Positions 40,896-49,428 of a stretch of DNA of 64,000 nt are shown piece after piece; position 1 is the stretch's first letter; every line of letters starts with the position of its first letter. The translations under genes were made by a program, and so were the position numbers. A model generated the notes under the pieces. It was not told the origin of the DNA. It made no database searches and was given only the letters and a program-made list of their open reading frames with translations. The stretch is from Bacillus sp. FJAT-28004 (GTDB lineage: Bacteria > Bacillota > Bacilli > Paenibacillales > Paenibacillaceae), in NCBI RefSeq assembly GCF_001280845.1, contig NZ_LGHP01000002.1:1109613-1173612 (forward strand). Direction: 5' to 3'.

Positions 40896-42839
40896 ATGGT
40901 TGATCGAATGAATAGCAATTTTGCATATCGTAAAACATCAACAATTGTTGATACAACAGCAGAGTCACAACCGATTTGGTTCATCAGCGAAGATATTAGC
41001 GATGCGGACAAGCCCTTGCTATCTCCATTGTTCCAAGACAGTTTCAATCAGTGGGTAACTGAAACATCAGGATTAGCCTCATCTGAGGCTGGTGAATTTG
41101 TGTTATTCAATAAAGAAGCAGAAGAGATAGCTTCGGTAGGACTTTTTAACGCTGAGGGTTGCGAGAAACGCAGCACTGAGCTTGCTAAGGTTGTCCACAG
41201 CGTTTTAAGCAGCGGCCAACCAAGCCATAATGAAGCAGAAGATGTATTTGCAGCAGCCGTGCCTATACTGAGGCGAAACGATGGTGCTGTTTTTTGTATT
41301 CTTGCCTATGTATCCTCAATTGGTTCTAATATTGATATCATGCAGCTTCAAATGTGCTCATTGCATTTCCGCAGCTGCTTTTACCATAAGTTTGAACAGC
41401 TCTATGTCAAGGATTTACTCCTGCAGCAGCAGCGCGCGGAGCAGGAAGCAAGTAGAAGAGATTCCTTGTTTCAAGCTGCCAAACGACTTTATGATCAAAT
41501 CGATGTTGCATCCGTGTTGTCCGAATTGCTTCGAAGCTTGGAACAGCTTTATCCAAACTCTGAAGTTCATTTATATTTATCACAAGATCATTTGAACGGG
41601 GATCCACGTGTGAAGTCGCTTGTTTTCAAGAACCTGGAGCATGATCTCGTTGCCAAGGCGTTTTTGAACGGTAAATCGGTAACGGAGCATGATAGAGACG
41701 GCACGCTTCGACTGGCTGTTCCGATGAATGGCAAACAAGCTGCTTATGGTGTGCTCTGTTTGTACATTGGTCCAGGCAAATGGGATGATGCAGACTTGCC
41801 TGCTTTTCTGCTGCTAGCAGATACTGCAGGTTCAGCCTTCGAGAACGCGAAGCTGTACGAGCAGTCGAATCTGCTCATTAATGAGCTGCGCCTTATAAAT
41901 GAGCTTACTAAACGATTAAACCAGTCGTTAAAACTTAAAGAAATTTTTCAATTTGCTACCAGTGAACTTTTAACGATATTTGATGCCGATTACTGCTGTG
42001 TTCTGCAGCTGAACAAAGAAAAAAATCAATTTATTGTAATGTCCAGTAATTTTCCATCGCTGACAAGCGAGCAGTTCTCGCCTGATTACGGGTTCTGTGG
42101 GATGGTATATCGAACCAAAGAGCCGATGATCATATCCGATTACTGGCATACTCGCGTTGTGACCTCCAAGCTAATGGATAATACCGAATCAAGATCGCTT
42201 ATTGCCTCACCGATCATGGTTGACGGGGAGGTTGTTGGCGTAATCCTGATTACACATAAAGCTCCTAATTTCTTCTCCTATGATAATTATAAATTGCTTC
42301 AAGTAATGAGCACTCATATTGGACTTGCAGTAACAAATGCTTCACTGCATGCCGAAGTTCGCCGTATGGTGATAACAGACAATTTAACAGGACTGCATGC
42401 TCGCCACTATTTAAATGAGCAAATTCAAAACCGTCAGCGCAAAGACTCGTTTGGTTCGCTGATTCTCGTAGACATTGATCTGTTTAAGCGTGTCAACGAT
42501 ACGTACGGACATCAAGTTGGTGATCGTATACTCATTCAAGTGAGCAATATTATTAGAGGATCGATCAGGCAAGAGGATATTGCCGCGCGCTGGGGCGGCG
42601 AAGAGCTTGCGATTTACTTGCCAGGCATTCGGGCTGAACAAGCGTATCGCATTGCTGAACGAATACGATTGTATGTTGAGAAGGAAACGGATCCTGTCGT
42701 AACCGTATCGTGCGGCGTTTCCGAATGGACGTTTGAGGATGAGAAAATTAGCGTTGAAACCCTATTTTATCGCGCGGACATGGCACTTTATGAAGCTAAG
42801 CACAATGGAAGAAATTGCATTTTCGTTGGACAAAACTAA
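40896..42839 (+). CDS. GAF-GAF-GGDEF diguanylate cyclase
   Basis: 647 residues from ATG 40896; a longer frame from GTG 40800 exists but has no ribosome site, and the chosen start has only GAAGGG at long spacing, so it is uncertain. An N-terminal region of unclear fold (1-180) precedes two GAF-like sensor domains (about 190-320 and 335-475), then a GGDEF domain (about 485-645). The active loop is GGEEL at 567-571, an active variant. RQED, placed five residues earlier, is an RxxD inhibitory site. It should make cyclic-di-GMP with product inhibition. No membrane segment; ligand unknown. Single gene. Confidence 0.88.
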   Translation: MVDRMNSNFAYRKTSTIVDTTAESQPIWFISEDISDADKPLLSPLFQDSFNQWVTETSGLASSEAGEFVLFNKEAEEIASVGLFNAEGCEKRSTELAKVVHSVLSSGQPSHNEAEDVFAAAVPILRRNDGAVFCILAYVSSIGSNIDIMQLQMCSLHFRSCFYHKFEQLYVKDLLLQQQRAEQEASRRDSLFQAAKRLYDQIDVASVLSELLRSLEQLYPNSEVHLYLSQDHLNGDPRVKSLVFKNLEHDLVAKAFLNGKSVTEHDRDGTLRLAVPMNGKQAAYGVLCLYIGPGKWDDADLPAFLLLADTAGSAFENAKLYEQSNLLINELRLINELTKRLNQSLKLKEIFQFATSELLTIFDADYCCVLQLNKEKNQFIVMSSNFPSLTSEQFSPDYGFCGMVYRTKEPMIISDYWHTRVVTSKLMDNTESRSLIASPIMVDGEVVGVILITHKAPNFFSYDNYKLLQVMSTHIGLAVTNASLHAEVRRMVITDNLTGLHARHYLNEQIQNRQRKDSFGSLILVDIDLFKRVNDTYGHQVGDRILIQVSNIIRGSIRQEDIAARWGGEELAIYLPGIRAEQAYRIAERIRLYVEKETDPVVTVSCGVSEWTFEDEKISVETLFYRADMALYEAKHNGRNCIFVGQN

Positions 42840-42868
42840 AAAGCTCGGATATATGATATGCCATAGAG

Positions 42869-42901
42869 GAGGATACTGCGGATTGCAGTATCCTTTTTTT
42901 T
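42869..42901 (+). terminator. Terminator after the GGDEF gene
   Basis: GGATACTGC pairs with GCAGTATCC around a five-base loop and is followed by eight T residues. Confidence 0.92.
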
Positions 42902-42973
42902 GTTCATGTTCGGAATAAGGAGCATACAGGTTAGGGACGATACTATAGAACATGTTGGACGGGAGGTATGCAA

Positions 42974-43711
42974 ATGAAAAGAAAGAAAGCAATTGGCGTG
43001 AGTATCCTCACTTTTGCAACTATGCTATCGTTTGTCGGATGCGCAACTGTTGGCGATCACCGATCTCCGGAGGAATGGCTGTCTTTATCTTATTCTGGGC
43101 TTGCTGCAACGGATCAATATGATTTCACAGGATCGATGAGCATTAAGACAGAGGGAGGCCTAGCTTTTAAACCAGAAGTATTCGAAGGCAAAGTTGTGGA
43201 TCATCAGCAGCTTACGTTGCAGACGAATAGCCAGGAAACGATGCATTGGAATCCGGTAAAGGTGCTAGAAACGTTAAATCAATCAAATGAAGAAGTTCAG
43301 ATCGTAAATGACAGCATGAATGCGGAGACCGTAACGCTGTTGATTACAGAAAATGAAAATGTGTCAAAGGAGAAATGGGAGCAGCGTCTGCGGCAGCAAC
43401 TTGACCAACTAGTAGCAAATATGCCTTCAGGAGAGCAACCTTATCGACAAGAATGGATGGAGGAAATGGCGCGATCTCGCAACCAGCTTGATGCTATGCT
43501 CTCGACCATGCATGCAAGCACAGAGTATGAGCTCGTTATCGACCGAACGAAGCTGCTTCCGCTGAAGATGGAAGAAAAAACATCCTTTCAGTACACCTAT
43601 AACAAACGTCCGTTTTCCGAGTCAAGATACACAACAGTTAGGTTTCAATCCTTTAACGGTGCGTTGAGCGACACTGTTCAGCAGATGCATAAACGTGTTA
43701 CGATGGATTAG
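42974..43711 (+). CDS. Lipoprotein of unknown function
   Basis: 245 residues from ATG 42974 (GGGAGGT six or seven bases upstream). Signal peptide MKRKKAIGVSILTFATMLSF ends in the lipobox FVGC with lipid-modified Cys near residue 23. The mature part is beta-rich with sections such as YDFTGSMSIK, LTLQTNSQETMHW and TEYELVIDRTKLLPLKME, which suggests an LolA/LppX-like or LytR-partner fold, but I cannot assign it. It probably sits on the outer face of the membrane. It is followed after 35 bp by the M29 aminopeptidase and could be cotranscribed. Confidence 0.75.
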   Translation: MKRKKAIGVSILTFATMLSFVGCATVGDHRSPEEWLSLSYSGLAATDQYDFTGSMSIKTEGGLAFKPEVFEGKVVDHQQLTLQTNSQETMHWNPVKVLETLNQSNEEVQIVNDSMNAETVTLLITENENVSKEKWEQRLRQQLDQLVANMPSGEQPYRQEWMEEMARSRNQLDAMLSTMHASTEYELVIDRTKLLPLKMEEKTSFQYTYNKRPFSESRYTTVRFQSFNGALSDTVQQMHKRVTMD

Positions 43712-43746
43712 TTTATGATCGAAAGTTAGAAGGAGAGGAATTTTAC

Positions 43747-44862
43747 ATGCGTGATCCAAGATTGCAAAAGCTGGCACAAAATTTAGTCGAATATTCCATA
43801 GATGTTCAATCTGGAGAGAATGTGTTAATTGACATGGTTGGTTCAGAACGAGAGCTGACAAAATGTTTAATAGAAGAGGTTGCACGGCGGGGCGGCAGGC
43901 CGTTTGTAGAATCGAGCGATCGTTCCGTTCTTCGTACATTGCTTAAGCACGCAACTAAGGAGCAAATGGAGCTTTGGTCGTCGCTTGATTTGGAGCGAAT
44001 GAAAAATATGCAGGGCTACATAGCCGTTCGCTCTGGAGATAATGTGAATGAATTTGCTGGAATTCCGGACGCGAATATGCGTCTATATGATCAACTATAC
44101 AGAAATCCTGTACATTCGGAACAACGCGTGAAAAAAACAAAATGGGTTGTTTTGCGTTATCCAAGCCCATCCATGGCACAGTTAGCCAATATGAGTACGG
44201 AAGCCTTTGAGGACTTCTATTTTGATGTATGCAACTTGGATTATGCCAAAATGGACGCTGCGATGGATCCACTGCAGAAACTGATGAGTGAAACAGATCG
44301 CGTACGCATAGTATCCCCAGGCACAGATTTGAGCTTCTCGATTAAAAATATCGGAGCAAAAAAATGCTCTGGCCACCGGAATATTCCGGATGGAGAAGTT
44401 TTCTCAGCTCCAGTTCGCGATTCGGTGCAAGGCACAATTACTTACAATGCGCCTAGCGTTTATTCGGGGGTTACGTTCCAAAATATTTCGCTGACATTTG
44501 AAAACGGGAAAATCGTGAAGGCAGAAAGCAATGATACTGCGCGTTTGAACGAAATTTTAGACATGGATGAAGGCGCTCGTTATATAGGTGAATTTGCTAT
44601 CGGATTTAATCCTCATATTTTGCATCCAATGAATGATATTTTGTTTGATGAGAAAATTGCTGGCAGTCTGCACTTCACGCCAGGTCAAGCCTATGAGGAA
44701 ACGGATAATGGCAACCGGTCCGCTGTTCATTGGGATTTAGTCCTTATTCAACGTCCAGAATACGGCGGCGGCGAAATCTATTTTGATGATGTTCTCATTC
44801 GAAAAGATGGCGTATTCATCATTCCTGAGCTGGAAGGGTTAAATGCTGAAAACCTCAAATAA
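43747..44862 (+). CDS. M29 family aminopeptidase (AmpS/AmpII-like)
   Basis: 371 residues, close to the 400 or so of thermophilic M29 aminopeptidases. Family signs: VQSGENVLIDMVG near 20-32, GTDLSFSIKN near 197, NIPDGEVFSAPVRDSVQGT with the metal-binding Glu near 215, GARYIGEFAIGFNPHI near 277 with a second Glu, and GSLHFTPGQAYEE with HWDLVL near 325. It removes N-terminal residues with cobalt or other divalent metals. GGAGAGG precedes the ATG. It lies 35 bp after the lipoprotein gene. Confidence 0.92.
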   Translation: MRDPRLQKLAQNLVEYSIDVQSGENVLIDMVGSERELTKCLIEEVARRGGRPFVESSDRSVLRTLLKHATKEQMELWSSLDLERMKNMQGYIAVRSGDNVNEFAGIPDANMRLYDQLYRNPVHSEQRVKKTKWVVLRYPSPSMAQLANMSTEAFEDFYFDVCNLDYAKMDAAMDPLQKLMSETDRVRIVSPGTDLSFSIKNIGAKKCSGHRNIPDGEVFSAPVRDSVQGTITYNAPSVYSGVTFQNISLTFENGKIVKAESNDTARLNEILDMDEGARYIGEFAIGFNPHILHPMNDILFDEKIAGSLHFTPGQAYEETDNGNRSAVHWDLVLIQRPEYGGGEIYFDDVLIRKDGVFIIPELEGLNAENLK

Positions 44863-45000
44863 GCAATTACACTCGAATCGTATTCCCATGTAATAAATGG
44901 GAAATAAAGCGTTTTTCATTTTACCTCTTGCTGGATGCTTCTTTTCGGGTTATCATGGTGACAAAGGTAAGCTTTACTAATTTAACTGGAGGGATCTCCC

Positions 45001-45243
45001 ATGTCCAACAACGCAGCAATCGTAGAAATTTCCCAAACGGCTAGCCAATTCACTTCGTCCATCGTTCTGCAAGCCGAGAGCAAATATATCGATGTAAAAA
45101 GCATTCTCGGACTTTTCACTACACTAGTAGGTGGACATGCGTATGAACTGCATGTACACGGACCTGATGCTGAGGAAGCAAAAGCAGCAATGGCTGATGT
45201 ATTTGCCAAGCACAACCTAAATGTTAATGTTATTACGGATTAG
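45001..45243 (+). CDS. Small HPr/Crh-like protein lacking the phospho-histidine
   Basis: 80 residues; HPr and Crh have 85-88. The right half matches HPr: DVKSILGLFTTLVGGHAYELHVHG corresponds to the VKSIMGVM...GAEI segment, with Ser34 at the position of regulatory Ser46. The left half has TASQF where HPr has GIHAR, so PTS His15 is replaced by Gln16, as in Crh (Gln15), and the following Arg is missing. Roughly a dozen residues before the Ser motif are deleted. It cannot act as a PTS phosphocarrier. A Crh-like regulatory role with CcpA or HPr kinase is inference. GGAGGGA precedes the ATG; a terminator follows. Confidence 0.8.
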   Translation: MSNNAAIVEISQTASQFTSSIVLQAESKYIDVKSILGLFTTLVGGHAYELHVHGPDAEEAKAAMADVFAKHNLNVNVITD

Positions 45244-45264
45244 TAGATCATATCTTTAATGAAT

Positions 45265-45297
45265 AAGCGCCTCTTCATTTTTGAAGAGGCGCTTTTC
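45265..45297 (+). terminator. Terminator after the HPr-like gene
   Basis: AAGCGCCTCTTC (45265-45276) pairs with GAAGAGGCGCTT (45283-45294), followed by T residues. Confidence 0.9.
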
Positions 45298-45379
45298 TGT
45301 TTTGACCTTGTATAATCCCTCTATTTCGTCTAATATAGTGGTATAGAAGACGGCGGATACGCGCACAGGGGGGAAAACG

Positions 45380-45667
45380 ATGTCTTCACCGGAAATCACG
45401 GTACAATTGCATGAGAAAGCGCTTCGTCTCCTTCAGGAAGATGCGAGTAAAATAGAAAAGCTAATCGAAGTTCAGATGGAAAACTTGACTACTCGTCAAT
45501 GTCCACTATACGAAGAAGTGCTAGATACACAAATGTATGGATTCTCGCGAGAGGTTGACTTTGCTGTTCGCGCCGGACTCATTGCAGAGCTGGCGGGCAA
45601 GGAAATAGTGAGTAGATTAGAGCGGAATTTAGCTATGCTATACGAAGCATTGGAAAGAAAAGAGTAG
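45380..45667 (+). CDS. ylaN: YlaN family iron-homeostasis protein
   Basis: 95 residues, matching B. subtilis YlaN (about 91) throughout, most clearly in LIEVQMENLTTRQCPLYEEV and LDTQMYGFSREVDFAVRAGL. YlaN is a small helical protein needed under iron limitation; recent work links it to the iron regulator Fur and Fe-S metabolism. The conserved Cys in the RQCPLYEE motif is retained. In B. subtilis ylaN sits next to ftsW; here ftsW lies 1.9 kb away with two genes between. GGGGGGAA precedes the ATG. Confidence 0.93.
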   Translation: MSSPEITVQLHEKALRLLQEDASKIEKLIEVQMENLTTRQCPLYEEVLDTQMYGFSREVDFAVRAGLIAELAGKEIVSRLERNLAMLYEALERKE

Positions 45668-45695
45668 CCTCCAATCGGAGACTACTCTTTTTTTT
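45660..45695. terminator. Bidirectional terminator between ylaN and cax
   Basis: AGAGTAG-CCTCC pairs with GGAG-A-CTACTCT, including the ylaN stop codon, with A and T runs on the flanks. Confidence 0.88.
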
Positions 45696-45697
45696 GT

Positions 45698-46756
45698 TTA
45701 TACGAGGTAGAAAGCAATACCCAGAATGACATAAACCATAATAAGCAGTACACCTTCATACCAATTCGTACGCCCATCACGCGATACCGATTTTGCTATA
45801 AATACGGATACGCCGATTGCGGTTAATTCGATTGGTGTGAATACGATATCCATCGTGTTTCCGAATAATGTACTAACGAGAATGAGCACAGGAGCTACGA
45901 ATAAAGCGATTTGCAAGCTGCTGCCGATTGCGATTTCAACAGCTGCGCCAATCTTATTTTTCATAGCCAACATAACAGCTGCGCTATGTTCTGCAGCATT
46001 ACCGACAATAGCGATTACGAATGCCCCTATAAACAACTCAGATAGGCCAAATTTCTCGCTGAATGCATCAAGGGTATGTACAAGCCATTCACTCACAAAG
46101 GCCACCATAACGGTAGCTAGGAGGAGGAAGAAGATCGACTTCCTTTTGGACCAGGCTGGTTCTTCGCCATGATCTGCGTTCATGACTTCATCAGCGAGCA
46201 TATCCTTGTGAGTGACCATTGAGAATACAAGCCACAAAATATAGGCTAAGATCAGAATGCCTGCAACCGCAAGACTTAGAAACTGATCCTTCTCGAACGA
46301 AAACTTCTCTGAGACAACGAATACGGCTGGCACGAAGAGACCAATGACAGCCATGATCATAAGCGTGGAGTTGTGATCAGCTAGTCTGCCGTTAAAGCTC
46401 TGCTCCTTATATTTCAACCCACCCAGCAATATGCTAAGACCCAAAACGAGTAATAGATTTCCGATAATAGCTCCCGTCAAACTCGCTTTTACCATATCGA
46501 ATTGCTGTGCTTTGATCAAAAATATCGCGATGATGAGCTCAGCGGCATTTCCGAAGGTTGCATTTAGAAAGCCGCCCAGCCGTTGCCCCGCATAATGCGC
46601 GACACTCTCGGTAGCTTTACCAAGAAAGCCGGCCACAAAGATGATCGCGATGGCTGAAATGACAAATTGGACGGTGTTGTCCCAATGGGCGTAATGGCCG
46701 ATTCCGCTTAGTACAAACATGATGATTAACCCTGAGAAAAACAACTTTTGATTCAT
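45698..46756 (-). CDS. cax: Calcium/proton exchanger (CaCA family)
   Basis: 352 residues from ATG 46756, behind GAGGTG. An earlier in-frame start would put that site inside the gene. About eleven membrane segments form two homologous halves, each with the CaCA alpha-repeat: NATFGNAAELIIAIF near 70 and AIVGNAAEHSAAVM near 242; the Glu of each GNAAE binds calcium. A central acidic cytoplasmic loop (near 205-215, NADHGEEPAW) separates the halves. It exports Ca2+ in exchange for protons, like YfkE of B. subtilis. It stands between convergent ylaN and the region upstream of the Asp23 gene. Confidence 0.93.
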   Translation of the reverse strand: MNQKLFFSGLIIMFVLSGIGHYAHWDNTVQFVISAIAIIFVAGFLGKATESVAHYAGQRLGGFLNATFGNAAELIIAIFLIKAQQFDMVKASLTGAIIGNLLLVLGLSILLGGLKYKEQSFNGRLADHNSTLMIMAVIGLFVPAVFVVSEKFSFEKDQFLSLAVAGILILAYILWLVFSMVTHKDMLADEVMNADHGEEPAWSKRKSIFFLLLATVMVAFVSEWLVHTLDAFSEKFGLSELFIGAFVIAIVGNAAEHSAAVMLAMKNKIGAAVEIAIGSSLQIALFVAPVLILVSTLFGNTMDIVFTPIELTAIGVSVFIAKSVSRDGRTNWYEGVLLIMVYVILGIAFYLV

Positions 46757-46930
46757 AGCATTCACCTCTTCAAAAATTTGCTGAAAACCTGATAATACTA
46801 TAGCGGAAATAAGCAATCATGTAAACTTTACCAGCAATGAGGTGCTTTCGATACATTTATCTGATACATGTAAAATAAAAGTAAGGGAATCAATTACAAA
46901 GACGAAAACGCGGAGCTAAAGGAAATTGTT

Positions 46931-47029
46931 ATGCTTGCTAACATTAATATGTTTAAGGTTTACTCCTTTGTGACGACGGTGAATCAAAAACTAGCAAGCG
47001 CTAATGGTGGAAGAATTATCAATTTATAA
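46931..47029 (+). CDS. Possible 32-residue small protein
   Basis: In the 385-bp gap between cax and the Asp23 gene, an ATG at 46931 lies seven bases after AAAGGA and opens a 32-codon frame ending at TAA. The peptide starts MLANINMFKVYSFVTTVNQK and is mildly hydrophobic with no clear membrane segment. No homology recognised; a frame this short can arise by chance. The rest of the gap holds only the Asp23 promoter. Confidence 0.25.
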   Translation: MLANINMFKVYSFVTTVNQKLASANGGRIINL

Positions 47030-47079
47030 ATATTTAGTCCGAATAGCACCTTGTTCACAAAAGCTTTTAACACTCAGCT

Positions 47080-47108
47080 TTGCTGTGGTAATGTCCGTCT
47101 GCTATAAT
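47080..47108 (+). promoter_or_regulatory. Candidate promoter of the Asp23 gene
   Basis: Consensus TATAAT at 47103-47108 has a weak TTGCTG -35 at 17 bp. It lies 32 bp upstream of the start codon. Confidence 0.5.
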
Positions 47109-47140
47109 AAGCCTATATGGCAAAATGAGGAGTGAGTCAG

Positions 47141-47524
47141 ATGACAGAAGAACTTCAAACGGGTCTTATTCGAATCTCTGATGATGTAGTTGCAACGATA
47201 GCTGGACTCGCAGCGCTTGAAACGCCAGGTATTGCGGCAATGTCGGGCGGAATTTCCGAAGGACTCGCCAAACGGCTGAGTGGAAAAAATGTGCAAAAAG
47301 GTGTGTCTGTTGAGGTAGGAACAACGGAAGCAGCCATTGATCTTCGTATTATTGTTCATTATGGCATTCCGATTCAAGAGGTTTGCCGTCAGCTGCAGCT
47401 GAATGTACGTGAATCTGTTGAGAACATGACAGGTCTGCACGTTGTTGAAGTGAATGTGAAGGTGGAGGGCGTTGCCTTCAAAGAGGAAGAGTTGGAAGAA
47501 GCCCAGCAGCAGCGATTGAAGTAA
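47141..47524 (+). CDS. Asp23/Gls24 family protein
   Basis: About 127 residues from ATG 47141, eight bases after GAGGAG; a GTG at 47132 overlaps the site. One Asp23 domain: IRISDDVVATIAGLAALETPGIAAM near the start, then VSVEVGTTEAAIDLRIIVHYG, and VRESVENMTGLHVVEVNVKVEGV. Members are membrane-associated alkaline-shock or envelope-stress proteins, or act in fatty-acid metabolism (YqhY/YloU). Which paralogue this is cannot be told. Monocistronic between a TATAAT promoter and a strong terminator. Confidence 0.9.
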   Translation: MTEELQTGLIRISDDVVATIAGLAALETPGIAAMSGGISEGLAKRLSGKNVQKGVSVEVGTTEAAIDLRIIVHYGIPIQEVCRQLQLNVRESVENMTGLHVVEVNVKVEGVAFKEEELEEAQQQRLK

Positions 47525-47526
47525 AT

Positions 47527-47567
47527 AAAAAAGGGTGCCTCTTTTTTAAAAGAGGCACCCTTTTTTT
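47527..47567. terminator. Bidirectional terminator between the Asp23 gene and ftsW
   Basis: AAAGGGTGCCTCTT pairs with AAGAGGCACCCTTT, with long A and T tracts on the flanks. Confidence 0.93.
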
Positions 47568-47574
47568 GATTCAA

Positions 47575-48723
47575 TTAGCGTTTTGTAGGTTCTACTCGAT
47601 TTGCTTCTCTCGATATGCTTAGCAATACGCCGATAGACATCAGACAGAATAGCAGCGATGAGCCGCCGTAGCTTATGAACGGCAGTGTAACGCCTGTCAG
47701 TGGTATTGCAGCAGTAACGCCGCCAATGTTGACAAAAGCTTGAATGGCGATCAAGCCGACAATTCCAACACCGACAACCGTGCCGTAATGATCAGGGCAG
47801 CGAAGCGCAACGATGAGACCACGCCATAAGAATAATAAATAAAAGAGCAAGAAGAGGGTGCTGCCAATAAACCCTAATTCTTCACCAATGATTGCAAAAA
47901 TAAAATCATTGTATGGATATTTCAAGTAGTGCAGCTTCTGGACGCTTTCACCGAATCCGGCACCGGTTAAACCGCCGTGACCAAAGGCTTGCAGCGACGA
48001 CACGAGATGCCAACCTGTATCCTGTGAATCGCTAAGCGGATCTCTAAATACGGTAAGCCGATCAATACGGTATTTCCAAGGTTTTGGATTGATAGCCATC
48101 GAGATACTGAAAATGACGGTAAGAAAGACGCCGATAATCGTTCCCGACATAAATACCTGCTTTAAATTCGCACCACCTGCCAAAATCATGACCGTAGCAC
48201 ATGCAGCAAGCACTAAAGTGGAGCCAAGATCCGGCTGCATCATAATCAAGCCGCAAACGAAGCCGACGATAATGATAACAGGCAGCAGCCCTTTTTTGAA
48301 ACTGCGAAAATTATCGCCCTTCTTCGTTATAAGAGCACCAAGATACAATATGATAGCAAGTTTAGCCGGCTCTGTCGGCTGTATGCCAAGTGACCCTATC
48401 CCGAACCAGCTATGTGCGCCATTGATCTCCTTACCAATAAAAGGAACGAGTACGAGCATTATAACTACAGGAATGAAAAAAAGCATGAAAAAGCGTTTAA
48501 ATACCTGATAGCGCAAATTCATCATAAATAACATAACCATTATGCCAAGGCCAGCCCACATGAACTGGCGCTTGGTGAAATACATGGCATCATCTTCTGT
48601 TACGACTGCGACACTTGAGCTTGCGCTGAATACCATTACAAGCCCGAAGCCAACGAGCAGAAGAGTCAAAATGAGAAGCAGAAAGTCCGGTCTTCCACGG
48701 CTACCGTTCTGCGTGGCTTTCAT
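47575..48723 (-). CDS. ftsW: FtsW/RodA/SpoVE (SEDS) peptidoglycan polymerase, probable FtsW
   Basis: 382 residues with about ten membrane segments. SEDS motifs: FSASSSVAVV near 30, GAHSWFGIGSLGIQPTEPAKLAIILYL near 103-130, MMQPDLGSTLVLAA near 160, YPYNDFIFAIIGEELGFIG near 270, and TGVTLPFISYGGSSLLFCLMSIG near 340. SEDS proteins polymerise glycan strands with a class B PBP. FtsW is preferred over RodA or SpoVE because ylaN is close by and these are neighbours in B. subtilis. yugN lies 11 bp upstream on the same strand, so the two are probably cotranscribed. Confidence 0.85.
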   Translation of the reverse strand: MKATQNGSRGRPDFLLLILTLLLVGFGLVMVFSASSSVAVVTEDDAMYFTKRQFMWAGLGIMVMLFMMNLRYQVFKRFFMLFFIPVVIMLVLVPFIGKEINGAHSWFGIGSLGIQPTEPAKLAIILYLGALITKKGDNFRSFKKGLLPVIIIVGFVCGLIMMQPDLGSTLVLAACATVMILAGGANLKQVFMSGTIIGVFLTVIFSISMAINPKPWKYRIDRLTVFRDPLSDSQDTGWHLVSSLQAFGHGGLTGAGFGESVQKLHYLKYPYNDFIFAIIGEELGFIGSTLFLLFYLLFLWRGLIVALRCPDHYGTVVGVGIVGLIAIQAFVNIGGVTAAIPLTGVTLPFISYGGSSLLFCLMSIGVLLSISREANRVEPTKR

Positions 48724-48733
48724 GTCAGCACCG

Positions 48734-49078
48734 TTACACTAACAATTGTTTCAATTGCTGAAGTCTTTGTGTCGCCGTACTCATAATGGGCTGCGGGATC
48801 GGTGACTCATATTCAAGACCATGCGGGAATGTGGAGCGTCCAATGTAGACGGATTCAATAATAAGAACAGCATGAGGCGATTCAAGCTTGCCTTCAATAG
48901 CTCTTGTTGTAATTCTTAAATAATAATCGGAGCCGCTAGCGCGATCCTCAAGTTTCAAATCGTATGTAGCGCGATAATATTCCCATTGCCAACGGACAAA
49001 ACCAACTTTTTCAGCAGATTCGTCTAAATGGTCTAGTTCGCTCTTAACACCGTTTAAGCCGGTATTTTCAATAATCAT
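48734..49078 (-). CDS. yugN: YugN-like family protein
   Basis: 114 residues from ATG 49078, seven bases after GGAGG; an upstream in-frame TTG contains that site. Resembles B. subtilis YugN: MIIENTGLNGVKSELDHL, VRWQWEYYRATYDLKLED and YYLRITTRAIEGKLE. No membrane segments; function unknown in the family. The 5' leader carries one copy of the palindromic element found upstream of three other genes here. ftsW follows after 10 bp, an association that hints at a role near envelope growth, though this is only context. Confidence 0.8.
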   Translation of the reverse strand: MIIENTGLNGVKSELDHLDESAEKVGFVRWQWEYYRATYDLKLEDRASGSDYYLRITTRAIEGKLESPHAVLIIESVYIGRSTFPHGLEYESPIPQPIMSTATQRLQQLKQLLV

Positions 49079-49094
49079 GGTAGTTCCTCCCAAA

Positions 49095-49131
49095 GGTTTT
49101 GTGAAGCAAAACTGACTTTACTAGCATATGC
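49095..49131 (-). repeat. SD-adjacent palindrome, copy B (upstream of yugN)
   Basis: Read on the minus strand: GCATATGCTAGTAAAGTC, then AGTTTTGCTTCACAAAACC, then TTTGGGAGG, the yugN ribosome site. It aligns well with copy A at 20004. Confidence 0.7.
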
Positions 49132-49310
49132 TTCCATTTCAAAAGACAGAGTTGTACATTCTTTTCTCATGATAGTATGTTTCCCCAGCAAGCGCAACCC
49201 TTACTCCCACCCCTTGTTGTGAACAAAAGTGACATTTTGAAGAAAACTAATAATCCGATCGATTTAGTGACGCATATGCTTCCTAATCAAGGCTTCCATC
49301 TGGTAAACTA

Positions 49311-49327
49311 AATGAAATGATTTCATT
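49311..49327. promoter_or_regulatory. 17-bp palindrome upstream of the M20 amidohydrolase gene
   Basis: AATGAAATGATTTCATT is a perfect inverted repeat of eight bases with a single-base centre, about 100 bp upstream of the start. It is the size and type of a dimeric repressor site, loosely reminiscent of an ARG box. The rest of the 351-bp gap (49079-49428) holds repeat copy B and a second GCATATGCTTCC. Confidence 0.4.
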
Positions 49328-49428
49328 CGTTCGGAAGCATGTACTTTCGAGTAGAACTTTGTATAAATGAACAGAGAGCAAGCTTACAACACAATTTAGT
49401 TTTTCGAAAATGTTAGGAGGTTTGCGAT

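Noticed and set aside
46880..46930. Possible cyclic-di-GMP riboswitch in the cax-Asp23 gap (ACGAAAACGCGGAGCTAAAGG)
   Set aside because: It lacks the GCAAAGC core, the tetraloop receptor and the paired stems of GEMM riboswitches.
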